From Flavobacteriaceae bacterium (GTDB lineage Bacteria > Bacteroidota > Bacteroidia > Flavobacteriales > Flavobacteriaceae): a stretch of 13,887 nucleotides of DNA. Positions 1 through 8,137 of this stretch are shown here, piece after piece. The notes below the pieces were generated by a model. That model made no database searches, was not told the origin of the DNA, and saw only the letters and a list, made by a program, of their open reading frames with translations. Made by a program: the position numbers and the translations under genes. The stretch spans positions 2,289,312 through 2,303,198 of the forward strand of contig CP070731.1 in the NCBI GenBank assembly GCA_020347545.1. Reading direction: 5' to 3'. The first letter of the stretch is position 1. Each line of letters starts with the position of its first letter.

Positions 1-47
1 TTTGAATTCGCACTAATCAAAAGAAGTTTTTTTATATTGCATAATCT

Positions 48-1454
48 ATGAAGCCCCTGATAATTGCTATATGTTTTATGACGCAATGTTGCCTGTTTTC
101 ACAGCAAACCGGCATTAAATCTATAGATGGGACCTATGTTGCTCTTGAATATATATTGCAGGAATACATCAGAATACCTTCAGTAAGCGGGAATGAAAAA
201 AAAGCTGGTGATTTTCTCAAGCAGATATGCCGTAACAACGACCTTCACATCACTGATTTTGGATCGGAAGACGGGCAATATAATTTTGCCGCCTCTGTTT
301 TCCCGTTAAGCACCCAAAAACCCAACATTATATTTTTAAATCATATCGATGTTGTTCCTGAAAGTAAAAGTGAATTAAGAGAACCATTTAGCGGAAACAT
401 AGAAGATGGCGTTATTTACGGAAGGGGGACCATTGACAACAAAGGTGCCGCCATGATGCAACTCTATGGTATCATAAAAGCCATGAAGGATGAGAAGGTA
501 TTTAACAGCAACTACAATTTTACTTTTTTGGCTGTTTCCTGCGAAGAAACACAATGCGATGGTGGCGTGTCCTGGGTGCACAAGAATTATTTCTCTGTTT
601 TGAATCCGGTAGCCGTATTAGGAGAAGGCCCGTCTGAACTGACCAGTTTAATGGAAGGTGAATTCAAGCAGCAGGTTTTTGGAATTTCTGTGGTACATAA
701 AAAACCGCTTTGGCTGGAGTTAACCCTGGAACATGGAACCAACGGGCACGGCTCGATCACCCCCCTCACCTATGCGAATAAAGAATTGGTTGATGCCCTG
801 CAACGTTTGACGCGCAAAAAGCCAAAAGCTGTTTACAACGACGTGAATGTCCAGTTTTTAAAAGATATGGCAGAACATCACAAAGGTGGAAAAAAAATTG
901 TTCTGAGACATCCTAAGCTCTTTCGGCCGGCTCTTACTCCCCAGTTGAGAAAACATCCCGAATTATTTTCATTATTTACCAATACGATTACGTTAACCAA
1001 TATCTACAGCAACAGTCAGTCTGTAAACAAAATTGCTTCAAAGGCCGGAGCTCAACTTGACTGCAGGTTACTGCCGGAAACCAACGAATACGAGTTTGTT
1101 GGAATGATCAGAAAAAGGCTTAAGAATGATAACATCAAAATCAAGGTTATCAAGAAAATGCCCTCCAATGAAATAAGCAGCTCAAACACGATATTTTATA
1201 AAAATCTTTCAGGGGCTATCCAGAGGAAATATCCACAGGCGAAGACCATCAGTATGATGATGCCCAATGTAAACGACCTGGGTTCTTTCAGAGCCAAAAG
1301 CATTCCGTCTTATGGAACCTTACCCATTATATTTGATACGGAAGAAGTGCGCAGTGTTCATGGAAAAGATGAACATTTGCATATTCATTCCCTTTACGAT
1401 GGTGCAGATGTTTTTGAGAATTTTATAAAGAAGATGTCTCGAGAAGAAATTTAA
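48..1454 (+). CDS. Secreted M20-family metallopeptidase
   Basis: A zinc-dependent exopeptidase of the M20 (ArgE/DapE/carboxypeptidase) family, 468 aa. Residues 1-19 form a signal peptide (short basic start, hydrophobic core, then Ser-Gln-Gln), so it probably acts in the periplasm or outside the cell. The family metal site is recognisable: His99 and Asp101 in NHIDVVP, Asp130 in GRGTIDNKG, the catalytic/metal pair Glu166-Glu167 in SCEET, Glu193 in GEGP, and the late His438 in VHGKDEH. GHGS around residue 234 lies in the lid/dimerisation domain. The length is usual for a two-domain M20 enzyme. Substrate cannot be read from sequence; dipeptides or N-acyl amino acids are typical of the family. It is a single gene converging on yidC, with no partner. 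I see no convincing Bacteroidota promoter in the 47 bases before the start, which may lie outside the window. Confidence 0.88.
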   Translation: MKPLIIAICFMTQCCLFSQQTGIKSIDGTYVALEYILQEYIRIPSVSGNEKKAGDFLKQICRNNDLHITDFGSEDGQYNFAASVFPLSTQKPNIIFLNHIDVVPESKSELREPFSGNIEDGVIYGRGTIDNKGAAMMQLYGIIKAMKDEKVFNSNYNFTFLAVSCEETQCDGGVSWVHKNYFSVLNPVAVLGEGPSELTSLMEGEFKQQVFGISVVHKKPLWLELTLEHGTNGHGSITPLTYANKELVDALQRLTRKKPKAVYNDVNVQFLKDMAEHHKGGKKIVLRHPKLFRPALTPQLRKHPELFSLFTNTITLTNIYSNSQSVNKIASKAGAQLDCRLLPETNEYEFVGMIRKRLKNDNIKIKVIKKMPSNEISSSNTIFYKNLSGAIQRKYPQAKTISMMMPNVNDLGSFRAKSIPSYGTLPIIFDTEEVRSVHGKDEHLHIHSLYDGADVFENFIKKMSREEI

Positions 1455-1511
1455 ACTTCGTGAACATCCCCCCTTTCTGGCTGACAGGGTTATCTTCAGG
1501 ATACCCTTCGA

Positions 1512-3434
1512 TTACCTTCCTCTCTTTTGCCTTTCCTGTTGTTCCTGTGCCTGCTTCATTGCGTCATCAAGACGTTGACGGAAAGCACTTTTTTTCTTTT
1601 CAGGACGTTTTTTGTTCTCCTGAATCTGTGCATGAATCTTGTCTTCATCCAGAATAAAGTGTTTGATCACAAGCATTATCGCAATGGTCAACAAGTTAGA
1701 CACAAAGTAATACAAACTCAAACTACTGGCGTAACTGTTGAAAAAGAACATCATCATGATGGGTGAGAACCACATCATCATCTTCATCATTTTCTGCATA
1801 TCCGGCATACCTTCCTGTTGAGGCTGTTGCATATTCATCTGCTGACTTTGGGTCATCTGCATGTAGAAGAAAATGGCAACGGATGCTAAAATGGGAAACA
1901 AACTCACGTGATCTCCGTAAAATGGGATCTTAAAAGGAAGCTGCAGTACTTCATCATAGGCTGAAAGGTCATCGGCCCATAAAAACCCATGCTGTCTGAT
2001 ATCTATATTTGCAGGGAAAAACCTGAAAAGTGCAAAGAAAACGGGCATTTGAATCAATGCCGGTATACACCCGCTTAAAGGATTTACACCTGCCTTACGC
2101 TGAAGGGCCATGGTTTCCTGCTGACGTTTCATGGCATTCTCCTTACCTTTCCATTTGTCATTAATCTCCTGCATTTCGGGCCTTAGGACCTTCATCTTTG
2201 CGCTTGAAAGGTAGGACTTGTACACTACCGGAGACATGATGATCCGAACCACTATGGTCATCAATATGATCACAATACCATAACTGCCAATGAACGAACT
2301 TAAAACGCTGAAAACAGGTATAAATACATATTTGTTGATCCATCGGAAAATACCCCAACCCAAACTAACAATACGATCCATTTGCTTGCCTTTATACTTG
2401 CTTAGCACAGCATAATCAACAGGGCCATAATACATGTTCATATTATAGGCAAGCTCCCCATTTTTCGCCTGTAAGGGAATAAGGGCGCGGTACTGCTTGG
2501 TATAAATGGTATCCGTATCCTCATTTTGGACAAGATTCTTTGAAATCAGTTTCGCAGACTCAAACTTATCTTCAGCCAAAAGAACTGAAGTAAAGAACTG
2601 TTGTTTAAAAGCGATCCAGTTCACGTCTTTGACATCTTCTTCATCTTCCTCGCTCATGGCATTCATATATTCAAAGGTGCCGTTTTCCAAATAGCGAAGG
2701 TCCGTATATTGATTTTCGTATTTAACACTTTTTTCTGTCCTAAAACTTTTCAACTGCCAATCCAGATTTACTGCCTGACTTGTATTGATCGCTGATTCCA
2801 TTCCCTGTGTTCGAACTGCAAAATCCAGCATATAATCATCAGGTTTTAACTCATAACGATATTCCAGGTATTGATTTGAAGCAACTTTCAATTTCATTGA
2901 CAAAACCTGATTGTCTCCGTTGGAGGTCAGGGTTGGCTCAAAATAAAGATCTTTGGTTTGAAGGTTTCTGTTGTCCTGTGTGGCAAACGAAAGATTAAAA
3001 GAAGCATTCTGATCTTTTATGACATACAGCGGAAGTTTGTTGAAAGTTTTGTAATTTTTCAATAACACCTCTGTGATCTGGCCCCCTTTGTTGGCCACTT
3101 TTATTTGCACAAGCTCATTTTCGATAATGGTTTCGGTATCTGTAGCTGAAGGCAGGCCTGCACTGTAAGCAAATATTCCCAGTCTGTTCCTGGCTGCTTC
3201 ATAAGCCAGTGTGTCAGAAGGGTTAACCGGGGCCTGAGTAAATTCATCGGGTTGAGCCGTTTTGGTTGATTGCGATTCATTGCTCAACTGATTAATCGAG
3301 TCCTGAACCTGTTCTGCTCTCCGTTGCTCTATTTGCTCGGGAGTGGGCTGATTGGTATAAAAATAATATATCATGATCGCACCAAGCAGCACGAAACCTA
3401 TCAAAGAATTAAGATCGAATTTTTTTTCTTCCAT
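1512..3434 (-). CDS. yidC: Membrane protein insertase YidC
   Basis: Inserts and folds inner-membrane proteins, alone or with SecYEG. From the chosen start it is 640 aa. An N-terminal membrane segment lies at about 10-26, followed by a large periplasmic P1 domain (about 100-340), then the conserved 60KD_IMP/Oxa1 core (about 360-595) with several membrane helices. Arg397 in VVRIIMSP is the expected groove arginine; GCIPALIQMPVFFALF (455-470) is a family hallmark. The tail (about 607-640) is Lys/Arg/Gln-rich, fitting ribosome contact. Residues 525-562 hold 14 methionines, which is unusual in density. The frame is open to an ATG at 3482, but bacteroidotal YidC proteins typically begin MEEKKFDLNSLIGF, which matches the ATG at 3434; the 16 extra residues look like leader. 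A TACATTTG promoter box lies about 90 bases upstream of the chosen start. The gene converges on the M20 peptidase, without a clear terminator between them. Confidence 0.95.
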   Translation of the reverse strand: MEEKKFDLNSLIGFVLLGAIMIYYFYTNQPTPEQIEQRRAEQVQDSINQLSNESQSTKTAQPDEFTQAPVNPSDTLAYEAARNRLGIFAYSAGLPSATDTETIIENELVQIKVANKGGQITEVLLKNYKTFNKLPLYVIKDQNASFNLSFATQDNRNLQTKDLYFEPTLTSNGDNQVLSMKLKVASNQYLEYRYELKPDDYMLDFAVRTQGMESAINTSQAVNLDWQLKSFRTEKSVKYENQYTDLRYLENGTFEYMNAMSEEDEEDVKDVNWIAFKQQFFTSVLLAEDKFESAKLISKNLVQNEDTDTIYTKQYRALIPLQAKNGELAYNMNMYYGPVDYAVLSKYKGKQMDRIVSLGWGIFRWINKYVFIPVFSVLSSFIGSYGIVIILMTIVVRIIMSPVVYKSYLSSAKMKVLRPEMQEINDKWKGKENAMKRQQETMALQRKAGVNPLSGCIPALIQMPVFFALFRFFPANIDIRQHGFLWADDLSAYDEVLQLPFKIPFYGDHVSLFPILASVAIFFYMQMTQSQQMNMQQPQQEGMPDMQKMMKMMMWFSPIMMMFFFNSYASSLSLYYFVSNLLTIAIMLVIKHFILDEDKIHAQIQENKKRPEKKKSAFRQRLDDAMKQAQEQQERQKRGR

Positions 3435-3520
3435 TGTTGTATATTTCTTCAAAAGGGATCTTTCTACATCAAATAAGTTCATTAAAATGACCCCTCACTT
3501 CTATTTTTAGAAATGTTCGG

Positions 3521-3528
3521 CAAATGTA
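3521..3528 (-). promoter_or_regulatory. Bacteroidota -7 box upstream of yidC
   Basis: On the minus strand this reads TACATTTG, an exact match to the Bacteroidota -7 consensus TAnnTTTG. No TTG lies at 19-21 bases upstream; only a T-rich stretch is there, so the -33 element is weak. Transcription would start near 3515, leaving about 80 bases of leader before the preferred yidC start at 3434. Confidence 0.5.
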
Positions 3529-3578
3529 GTAAAAACAAGGAAATTAAAATTTATAAACGCTGAGAAATTACAAACCGT

Positions 3579-4256
3579 CTACCCCCTTTCAAGTTTATCC
3601 TTGAAAATAAACATCAGAATTATAGGAATCGCCAGCAGAATAACGATCAAAAGATTATCCGACAAAATACTCGGGTAGAAAATAATGGCGAGAATATATC
3701 CTCCGATGGCACCACCGATATGGGCACTATGACCTATGTTTCCCCATTGTTTTTTCATCCCGAAAATTGAATACAAAAGGTATCCCACTCCAAAAATATA
3801 AGCTGGAATTGGTATTGGGATAAAGAATAAGTAAAGATTCATTCCTGGGTTCAGCATGATCGATGCATATACAATACCCATGACTGCCCCTGAAGCTCCA
3901 ACCGCACTGTAATAAGGCTCTTTCTTATGAAAACTAAGTGCAAAGAGGTTTCCTGCCAGCAAGGAACCAAAATACACCGCCAGAAACTTGGGCACCCCAA
4001 TGTATTTAATCACAGGGTCAGCAAAGAAATACAGCGTCAACATGTTAAAGAATAGGTGTGACTGATCCACATGTAAAAAGCCTGAGGCAAGGAGCCTAAT
4101 CTTTTCACCTTTTACAATTGGCCCTATCTGAAACTTAAAACGTTCAAAAAAAATTCTGTCACTAAATCCTTTCAGGGAAACAACAACATTGGCGACAATG
4201 ATAACGATAACGGCTGTATTCATGGACAATAAATTCGAGTATTGAATTGAAAACAT
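3579..4256 (-). CDS. Rhomboid family intramembrane serine protease
   Basis: An intramembrane serine protease of the rhomboid/GlpG family, 225 aa, with about six membrane segments. The catalytic residues are present: Ser122 in GASGAVMG and His179 in GHSAHIGG. His67 and Asn71 in HLFFN match the oxyanion-site His and Asn of GlpG-type rhomboids. The protein lacks an extra cytoplasmic domain, so it is a minimal six-helix rhomboid, probably active. Substrates are unknown. The ATG at 4256 is used here; a second ATG at residue 12 (4223) just before the first membrane helix is a reasonable alternative. It lies upstream of yidC on the same strand with a 96-base or larger gap that contains a yidC promoter box, so the two need not be one operon. 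It is divergent from the acyltransferase pair. Confidence 0.9.
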   Translation of the reverse strand: MFSIQYSNLLSMNTAVIVIIVANVVVSLKGFSDRIFFERFKFQIGPIVKGEKIRLLASGFLHVDQSHLFFNMLTLYFFADPVIKYIGVPKFLAVYFGSLLAGNLFALSFHKKEPYYSAVGASGAVMGIVYASIMLNPGMNLYLFFIPIPIPAYIFGVGYLLYSIFGMKKQWGNIGHSAHIGGAIGGYILAIIFYPSILSDNLLIVILLAIPIILMFIFKDKLERG

Positions 4257-4336
4257 TCAAATTTTCTGGTTACGAATTTATCAATTAAAAAGGAAATAGA
4301 AAGAGGCAGGCATTTTTTTTATGGTATGGAAATAAA

Positions 4337-4352
4337 AAATATCACGATATTT
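4337..4352. promoter_or_regulatory. Palindrome in the rhomboid/acyltransferase intergenic region
   Basis: AAATATC-AC-GATATTT is a perfect inverted repeat with 7-bp arms and a 2-bp spacer. It lies in the 110-base divergent region, 14 bases before the acyltransferase start at 4367. Its right arm runs into GATATTTG, one base off the -7 consensus TAnnTTTG, but no TTG lies at the right distance upstream. It could be an operator or part of a promoter. AT-rich palindromes also arise by chance, so this is a weak call. Confidence 0.3.
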
Positions 4353-4366
4353 GAACTCAAATTGAA

Positions 4367-5260
4367 ATGATGCAATTATTGGGATATATTCTGCTCTACC
4401 CGCCATTATGGCTGATTTCAATGCTTCCCATGCGAGTGCTGTTTGGGATCTCTGATTTCCTGTATCTGATTCTTTATTATATCGTAGGCTATAGAAAAAA
4501 AGTAGTTCGACATAATTTAGAGCTTTGTTTTCCGGAAAAATCTGCTGAAGAACGCCTTGTTCTGGAAAAAGAATCCTTCAAACATTTTGTTGATGTTTTT
4601 ATGGAACTCATCAAATCTTTTACGATCTCAGAAAAAGAGATTTCAAAAAGACTTTCCATTACAAATCCTGAACTTCTGGATGAATATTACCAGCAAGGCA
4701 AAAGTGTTATTTTTCTTTCCGGCCATTATGCTAATTGGGAATGGGTTTCATTTATTGTTGAAAAAAGTCTGAGTTACAATATGAGCGTTGTTTATAAGAA
4801 GCTTAAAAACAAGTATTTTGACAGACTCATTAAACGGACTCGAAATAAATTTGGTGTGAATTTTGTCCCTACCAAGGATTTTTATCCTGAGATCCTGACC
4901 AATCTGAAAAATGGTAAAATTCAGGCCTATGGATTTCTTGCTGATCAAACCCCAAAATGGGAGAAGATCAAATACTGGGGTACTTTTATGGATATTGAGG
5001 TTCCTATTGTCATTGGACCTGAAACCATAGCCAGAAAACTGGACCTGCCTGTTTTCTATTTTCAGACTGAAAGAGTCAAACGGGGTGTATATCAGTCTAC
5101 TTTTATACTGCTTGAAAACAATCCGAAATCGGCCCCACTCTATCGACTAACGGATAAATATGTGGCGGAAATGGAAAAACAAATTCGGAAAGCCCCGGAA
5201 TTTTATTTTTGGACCCATAGAAGATTCAAGCACATGGGTAAGAAACCAAAACAGAGTTAG
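4367..5260 (+). CDS. LpxL/HtrB-family lysophospholipid/lipid A acyltransferase (first of a pair)
   Basis: A membrane-bound acyltransferase of the LpxL/LpxM (HtrB/MsbB) family, 297 aa. Such enzymes move acyl chains onto lipid A precursors; in Bacteroidota relatives also acylate other lipids, so the acceptor is uncertain. The N-terminal hydrophobic anchor covers about residues 3-40. The catalytic HX4E motif is His120-Glu125 in SGHYANWEW. Other family blocks are GYRKKVV (41-47), the VPTK segment, ADQTPK followed by a VPIVIGPE segment, and the terminal YFWTHRRFKHM. It starts with two ATG codons in a row. It is followed after 74 bases by a close paralogue, so the two were probably duplicated in tandem and are co-transcribed. 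No Shine-Dalgarno sequence precedes the start, as expected in this phylum. Confidence 0.9.
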   Translation: MMQLLGYILLYPPLWLISMLPMRVLFGISDFLYLILYYIVGYRKKVVRHNLELCFPEKSAEERLVLEKESFKHFVDVFMELIKSFTISEKEISKRLSITNPELLDEYYQQGKSVIFLSGHYANWEWVSFIVEKSLSYNMSVVYKKLKNKYFDRLIKRTRNKFGVNFVPTKDFYPEILTNLKNGKIQAYGFLADQTPKWEKIKYWGTFMDIEVPIVIGPETIARKLDLPVFYFQTERVKRGVYQSTFILLENNPKSAPLYRLTDKYVAEMEKQIRKAPEFYFWTHRRFKHMGKKPKQS

Positions 5261-5334
5261 TATACTTTCCGTTTGAAATAGTTTTTGAGAAAATGCATGT
5301 CAGTATCAGTTTTTTACTTGATATTTGCGCCGCT

Positions 5335-6228
5335 ATGCTGCAACTCATCGCTTATATTTTTGTCTATCCGTTTATCGTTTTGATCTCGATACTTCCTTTC
5401 AGGATATTATACCTTTTATCTGATGGGCTCTTTTTTATACTCTATCATGTTCTTGGGTATAGAAAAAAGGTGGTAATGAATAATTTAAAAATTGCTTTTC
5501 CGGACAAACCTGAAGCTGAGCTAAAGAAGATCAGAAAAGAATTTTTCCACCATTTCCTGGATATCTTTATGGAAATGATCAAGACTTTTAGTATATCCAA
5601 TGAAGAAATCCTAAGAAGATTCAAACTTACCAATCCGGAGGAATTAAAAGAGTTTATGGACAAGCATGAGAATATTTTACTTATGAGCTCGCATTATGGC
5701 AACTTTGAGTGGTTGTTTAGTTTGAACCTGCGAGTGGAACACCATGGTTTTGCTGCCTATAAAAAGGTCAAGAACAAATATTTCAATGACTATATTGTTC
5801 GGTCAAGAAGTAAATTTAATACCACGCTGGTCCCAACAAAGCAATTGATCGAACAACTGGCTAAAAATGATGCCACAGGCGAAAGATATGTCTATGGAAT
5901 GCTGGTAGATCAATCGCCAAAATTACACAAGGCCTATCACTGGTCCAATTTTTTCGGAGTCGAGGTCCCGGTCATTACGGGAACTGAAATGCTAGCCAAA
6001 AAATATGACTATGCCGTAATGTATATCGAGACCACTAAAATCAGAAGAGGCTTTTATGAGACCAAAATGGAGATTTTAAGTGAAAATCCAAGGGAAGTCC
6101 CTGACTTTGGCATCACAGACCTTTTCATGAAAAAACTGGAGGCTCATATAACCAGAGAGCCTTCTTATTACTTCTGGAGCCATAAAAGATTTAAGCATAT
6201 GAGGCTTAATAAGGACCAAGAAAATTAA
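5335..6228 (+). CDS. LpxL/HtrB-family lysophospholipid/lipid A acyltransferase (second of a pair)
   Basis: Paralogue of the preceding gene with the same architecture and, from this start, the same length (297 aa). The hydrophobic anchor is at about 3-40, GYRKKVV at 41-47, and the catalytic HX4E at His120-Glu125 in SSHYGNFEW; these fall at identical positions in both proteins. Further shared blocks are LTNPEEL, KYF...R.R.KF, VPTK, DQSPK, FFGVEVP and YFWSHKRFKHM. The frame is open to an ATG at 5293, giving 311 aa, but that would add 14 residues with no counterpart in the partner; the alignment therefore favours ATG 5335. The two enzymes may add different acyl chains, or act on different acceptors. 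The gene runs convergently toward the DUF1697 gene, only 18 bases apart. Confidence 0.9.
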   Translation: MLQLIAYIFVYPFIVLISILPFRILYLLSDGLFFILYHVLGYRKKVVMNNLKIAFPDKPEAELKKIRKEFFHHFLDIFMEMIKTFSISNEEILRRFKLTNPEELKEFMDKHENILLMSSHYGNFEWLFSLNLRVEHHGFAAYKKVKNKYFNDYIVRSRSKFNTTLVPTKQLIEQLAKNDATGERYVYGMLVDQSPKLHKAYHWSNFFGVEVPVITGTEMLAKKYDYAVMYIETTKIRRGFYETKMEILSENPREVPDFGITDLFMKKLEAHITREPSYYFWSHKRFKHMRLNKDQEN

Positions 6229-6246
6229 AATATCATTTGATGATCT

Positions 6247-6624
6247 TTAGGTTATCCGAAAAAAATCTAGTTTTGTCATCGTGTTATGATTCCTTGCTGT
6301 CACAAAAACCTTGAGTTTATTTTCAAAATAGCGATGCGTAAGTTTTGATCTGCCGTAGCCATTGTTGTAAAGTACATAAATAATTTGACCTGTTTTCCCC
6401 AGAACCATTTCTTCGCTAAACCTATCCCGTTCAATAAGTTTATCAAAATCTTCCGAACTCAAACTTCCAAATAGATTGATGTAATATAGTTTTTTAACAT
6501 CTATGAAATAGGTTTGAAGATACTCAAGGTTCAAGGGAGAAAGAGCATTCTTCAAATCAGCCATTTTCATCACATTCTTTCCTGAAACATTAATTCCTCT
6601 AAGTAATGCAATGTAACTGTTCAT
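6247..6624 (-). CDS. DUF1697 family protein with an internal deletion
   Basis: Matches the two ends of the DUF1697 family (function unknown; usually about 180 aa) but has only 125 aa. The N-terminal signature YIALLRGINVSGKN (4-17), then KMADL and LQTY, is intact. The C-terminal signature with NGYGRSKLTH (about 88-97) and the TARNHNTMTKL segment is also intact. What is missing lies between LQTYF (about 36-40) and the FIDVKKLYY stretch. In full-length relatives LQTY is followed by an IQSGN-type block and roughly 55-60 further residues, all absent here. The reading frame is kept, so this is an in-frame deletion rather than a frameshift. It may be a shortened functional protein or a decaying gene. 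It follows the PLP enzyme by 24 bases and is probably the last gene of the glmM unit. Confidence 0.75.
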   Translation of the reverse strand: MNSYIALLRGINVSGKNVMKMADLKNALSPLNLEYLQTYFIDVKKLYYINLFGSLSSEDFDKLIERDRFSEEMVLGKTGQIIYVLYNNGYGRSKLTHRYFENKLKVFVTARNHNTMTKLDFFRIT

Positions 6625-6648
6625 ATCAATTTCCTGTAAGAGAATACC

Positions 6649-8124
6649 TTATAAATCAAACCAGTGTTTTACCAGTTCCTTTTCACTCGGAGTAAACGAT
6701 TTGTGAATAAATTCGTTGCTCTGAGCATCATAGGTATAGTCTTTTGACCATTCCTTAAAGTTCTCGGCAACTTCTTTGATGGCCATACAAATGAATCGCA
6801 CTTCCTCATCCGTAGTTGTAGGATGTATGGACATTCTAATCCATCCCGGTCTTTCGATAAGGCATCCCTGCTCCATTTTCTCCATGAGTTCATGAGACTG
6901 ATGCTGGTCTACATGAAGTAAGAAATGTCCGTAAGTTCCTGCACATGAGCACCCCCCTCGAGTCTGCACTCCAAAACGGTCATTAAGCAGTTTTACACCA
7001 AGATTATAATGCAGGTCATCAATATAAAATGAAAAAACCCCAAGCCTGTCCCTGTGTTGTTCAGCCAACATGTTTAGATTATCAATTGGTAAAAGTTTTT
7101 CAAAAACGATATCGATGATCTCCTTCTCTCTGTCATGAATATTTTGAGTACCCATCTCTTCCTTGAGTTGAACGGCAAGAGCAATCTTTATGGTTTGTAA
7201 AAAGCCAGGAGTCCCACCGTCTTCTCTTGTTTCAATATCATCAAGATACCTGTGTTCACCCCAAGGATTCGTCCAGTTTACGGTTCCGCCGCCTGGATTG
7301 TCGGGTATCATATTCTTATAAAGGGATTTGTTAAAGATCAGTACTCCTGAAGTTCCGGGACCTCCCAGGAACTTATGAGGTGAAAAAAATATGGCATCCA
7401 AAGAGGCTTCTTTGTCCTCAGGATGCATATCAATATGTACGTAAGGAGCTGAACAGGCAAAATCCACAAAACAAACTCCGTCATGCTGGTGCATGATCTT
7501 GGCAATACGATGGTAATCTGGTTGAATCCCTGTTACATTTGAACATGCTGTTACTGAAGCGATCTTCATTTCCTTGTGCTTGTACTGATCAAGTAAACGA
7601 TTCAAATCTTCATAATCAACAAGGCCTTCTTTGTCACAATTAATGATCTCAACATCAGCAATGGTTTCCAGCCAGGAAGTCTGATTGGAATGATGCTCCA
7701 TATGGGTAATAAAGACAACAGGTTTCTTCTCTTCGGGTATTGCATCAGAAAGTTCCCTTAAATTTTCAGAAACCTTTAAACCCAATATGCGTTGAAATTT
7801 ATTGATCACTCCGGTCATTCCGGTCCCTTCTGCAATCAGTGCGCAATCTTCACTCGCATTTACATGACGTTTAATGATTTGCCTGGCTTCGTGATAGGCC
7901 AGGGTCATTGCTGATCCCGAAAAAGTAGTTTCCGTATGTGTGTTTGCCACAAATGGCCCAAACTCATTGAGCATTTTCTCCTCTATGGGCCGGTAGAGTC
8001 TTCCACTGGCCGTCCAGTCTGCATAAATCATCTTCTGTTCTCCATAAGGAGTTACGAAAGTTTCATTCAGTCCAATAATCTGTTGGCGAAACTTATCAAA
8101 ATACTTCTCTAAACTCATCACCAT
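6649..8124 (-). CDS. Class V aminotransferase / cysteine desulfurase-like PLP enzyme
   Basis: A fold-type I, PLP-dependent enzyme of the aminotransferase class V family (cysteine desulfurase, selenocysteine lyase and relatives), 491 aa, cytosolic. The PLP-binding Lys251 sits in FFSPHKFLGGPG; Asp221 in VDFACSAP is the expected pyridine-nitrogen partner; HMEHHSN (141-147) stacks against the cofactor in this family. A Cys pair, Cys392 and Cys394 in RGGCSCAGTYGH, lies where desulfurases carry the catalytic cysteine. Whether it delivers sulfur or acts as a transaminase or lyase is not settled by sequence: no Fe-S assembly (SufBCDE) or tRNA-thiolation gene is nearby. It is longer than SufS (about 405 aa), with a C-terminal extension after about residue 450. 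It starts 13 bases after glmM ends, so co-transcription is likely. ATGs at residues 1 and 3 are both usable. Confidence 0.85.
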   Translation of the reverse strand: MVMSLEKYFDKFRQQIIGLNETFVTPYGEQKMIYADWTASGRLYRPIEEKMLNEFGPFVANTHTETTFSGSAMTLAYHEARQIIKRHVNASEDCALIAEGTGMTGVINKFQRILGLKVSENLRELSDAIPEEKKPVVFITHMEHHSNQTSWLETIADVEIINCDKEGLVDYEDLNRLLDQYKHKEMKIASVTACSNVTGIQPDYHRIAKIMHQHDGVCFVDFACSAPYVHIDMHPEDKEASLDAIFFSPHKFLGGPGTSGVLIFNKSLYKNMIPDNPGGGTVNWTNPWGEHRYLDDIETREDGGTPGFLQTIKIALAVQLKEEMGTQNIHDREKEIIDIVFEKLLPIDNLNMLAEQHRDRLGVFSFYIDDLHYNLGVKLLNDRFGVQTRGGCSCAGTYGHFLLHVDQHQSHELMEKMEQGCLIERPGWIRMSIHPTTTDEEVRFICMAIKEVAENFKEWSKDYTYDAQSNEFIHKSFTPSEKELVKHWFDL

Positions 8125-8137
8125 ATTAAATTAGAAG

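Noticed and set aside
1487..1506. Terminator hairpin between the M20 peptidase gene and yidC (GGGTTATC / GATACCC)
   Set aside because: The stem has a bulge and no T-tract follows on either strand; most of it is also close to the yidC stop.
3435..3482. Longer N-terminus for YidC (start at ATG 3482)
   Set aside because: The family begins at MEEKKFDLNSLIGF (ATG 3434); the 16 upstream residues look like translated leader.
5325..5332. Promoter box GATATTTG just before the second acyltransferase
   Set aside because: It is one base off consensus, has no TTG at the right spacing and would leave almost no leader; co-transcription from upstream is simpler.
5293..5334. Longer N-terminus for the second acyltransferase (start at ATG 5293)
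   Set aside because: The 14 extra residues have no counterpart in the paralogue, whereas ATG 5335 makes the catalytic motifs fall at identical positions in both.
6232..6244. Bidirectional terminator between the acyltransferase and DUF1697 genes (ATCAT-TTG-ATGAT)
   Set aside because: The stem has only 5 weak A/T-rich pairs and no real T-tract on the + side.
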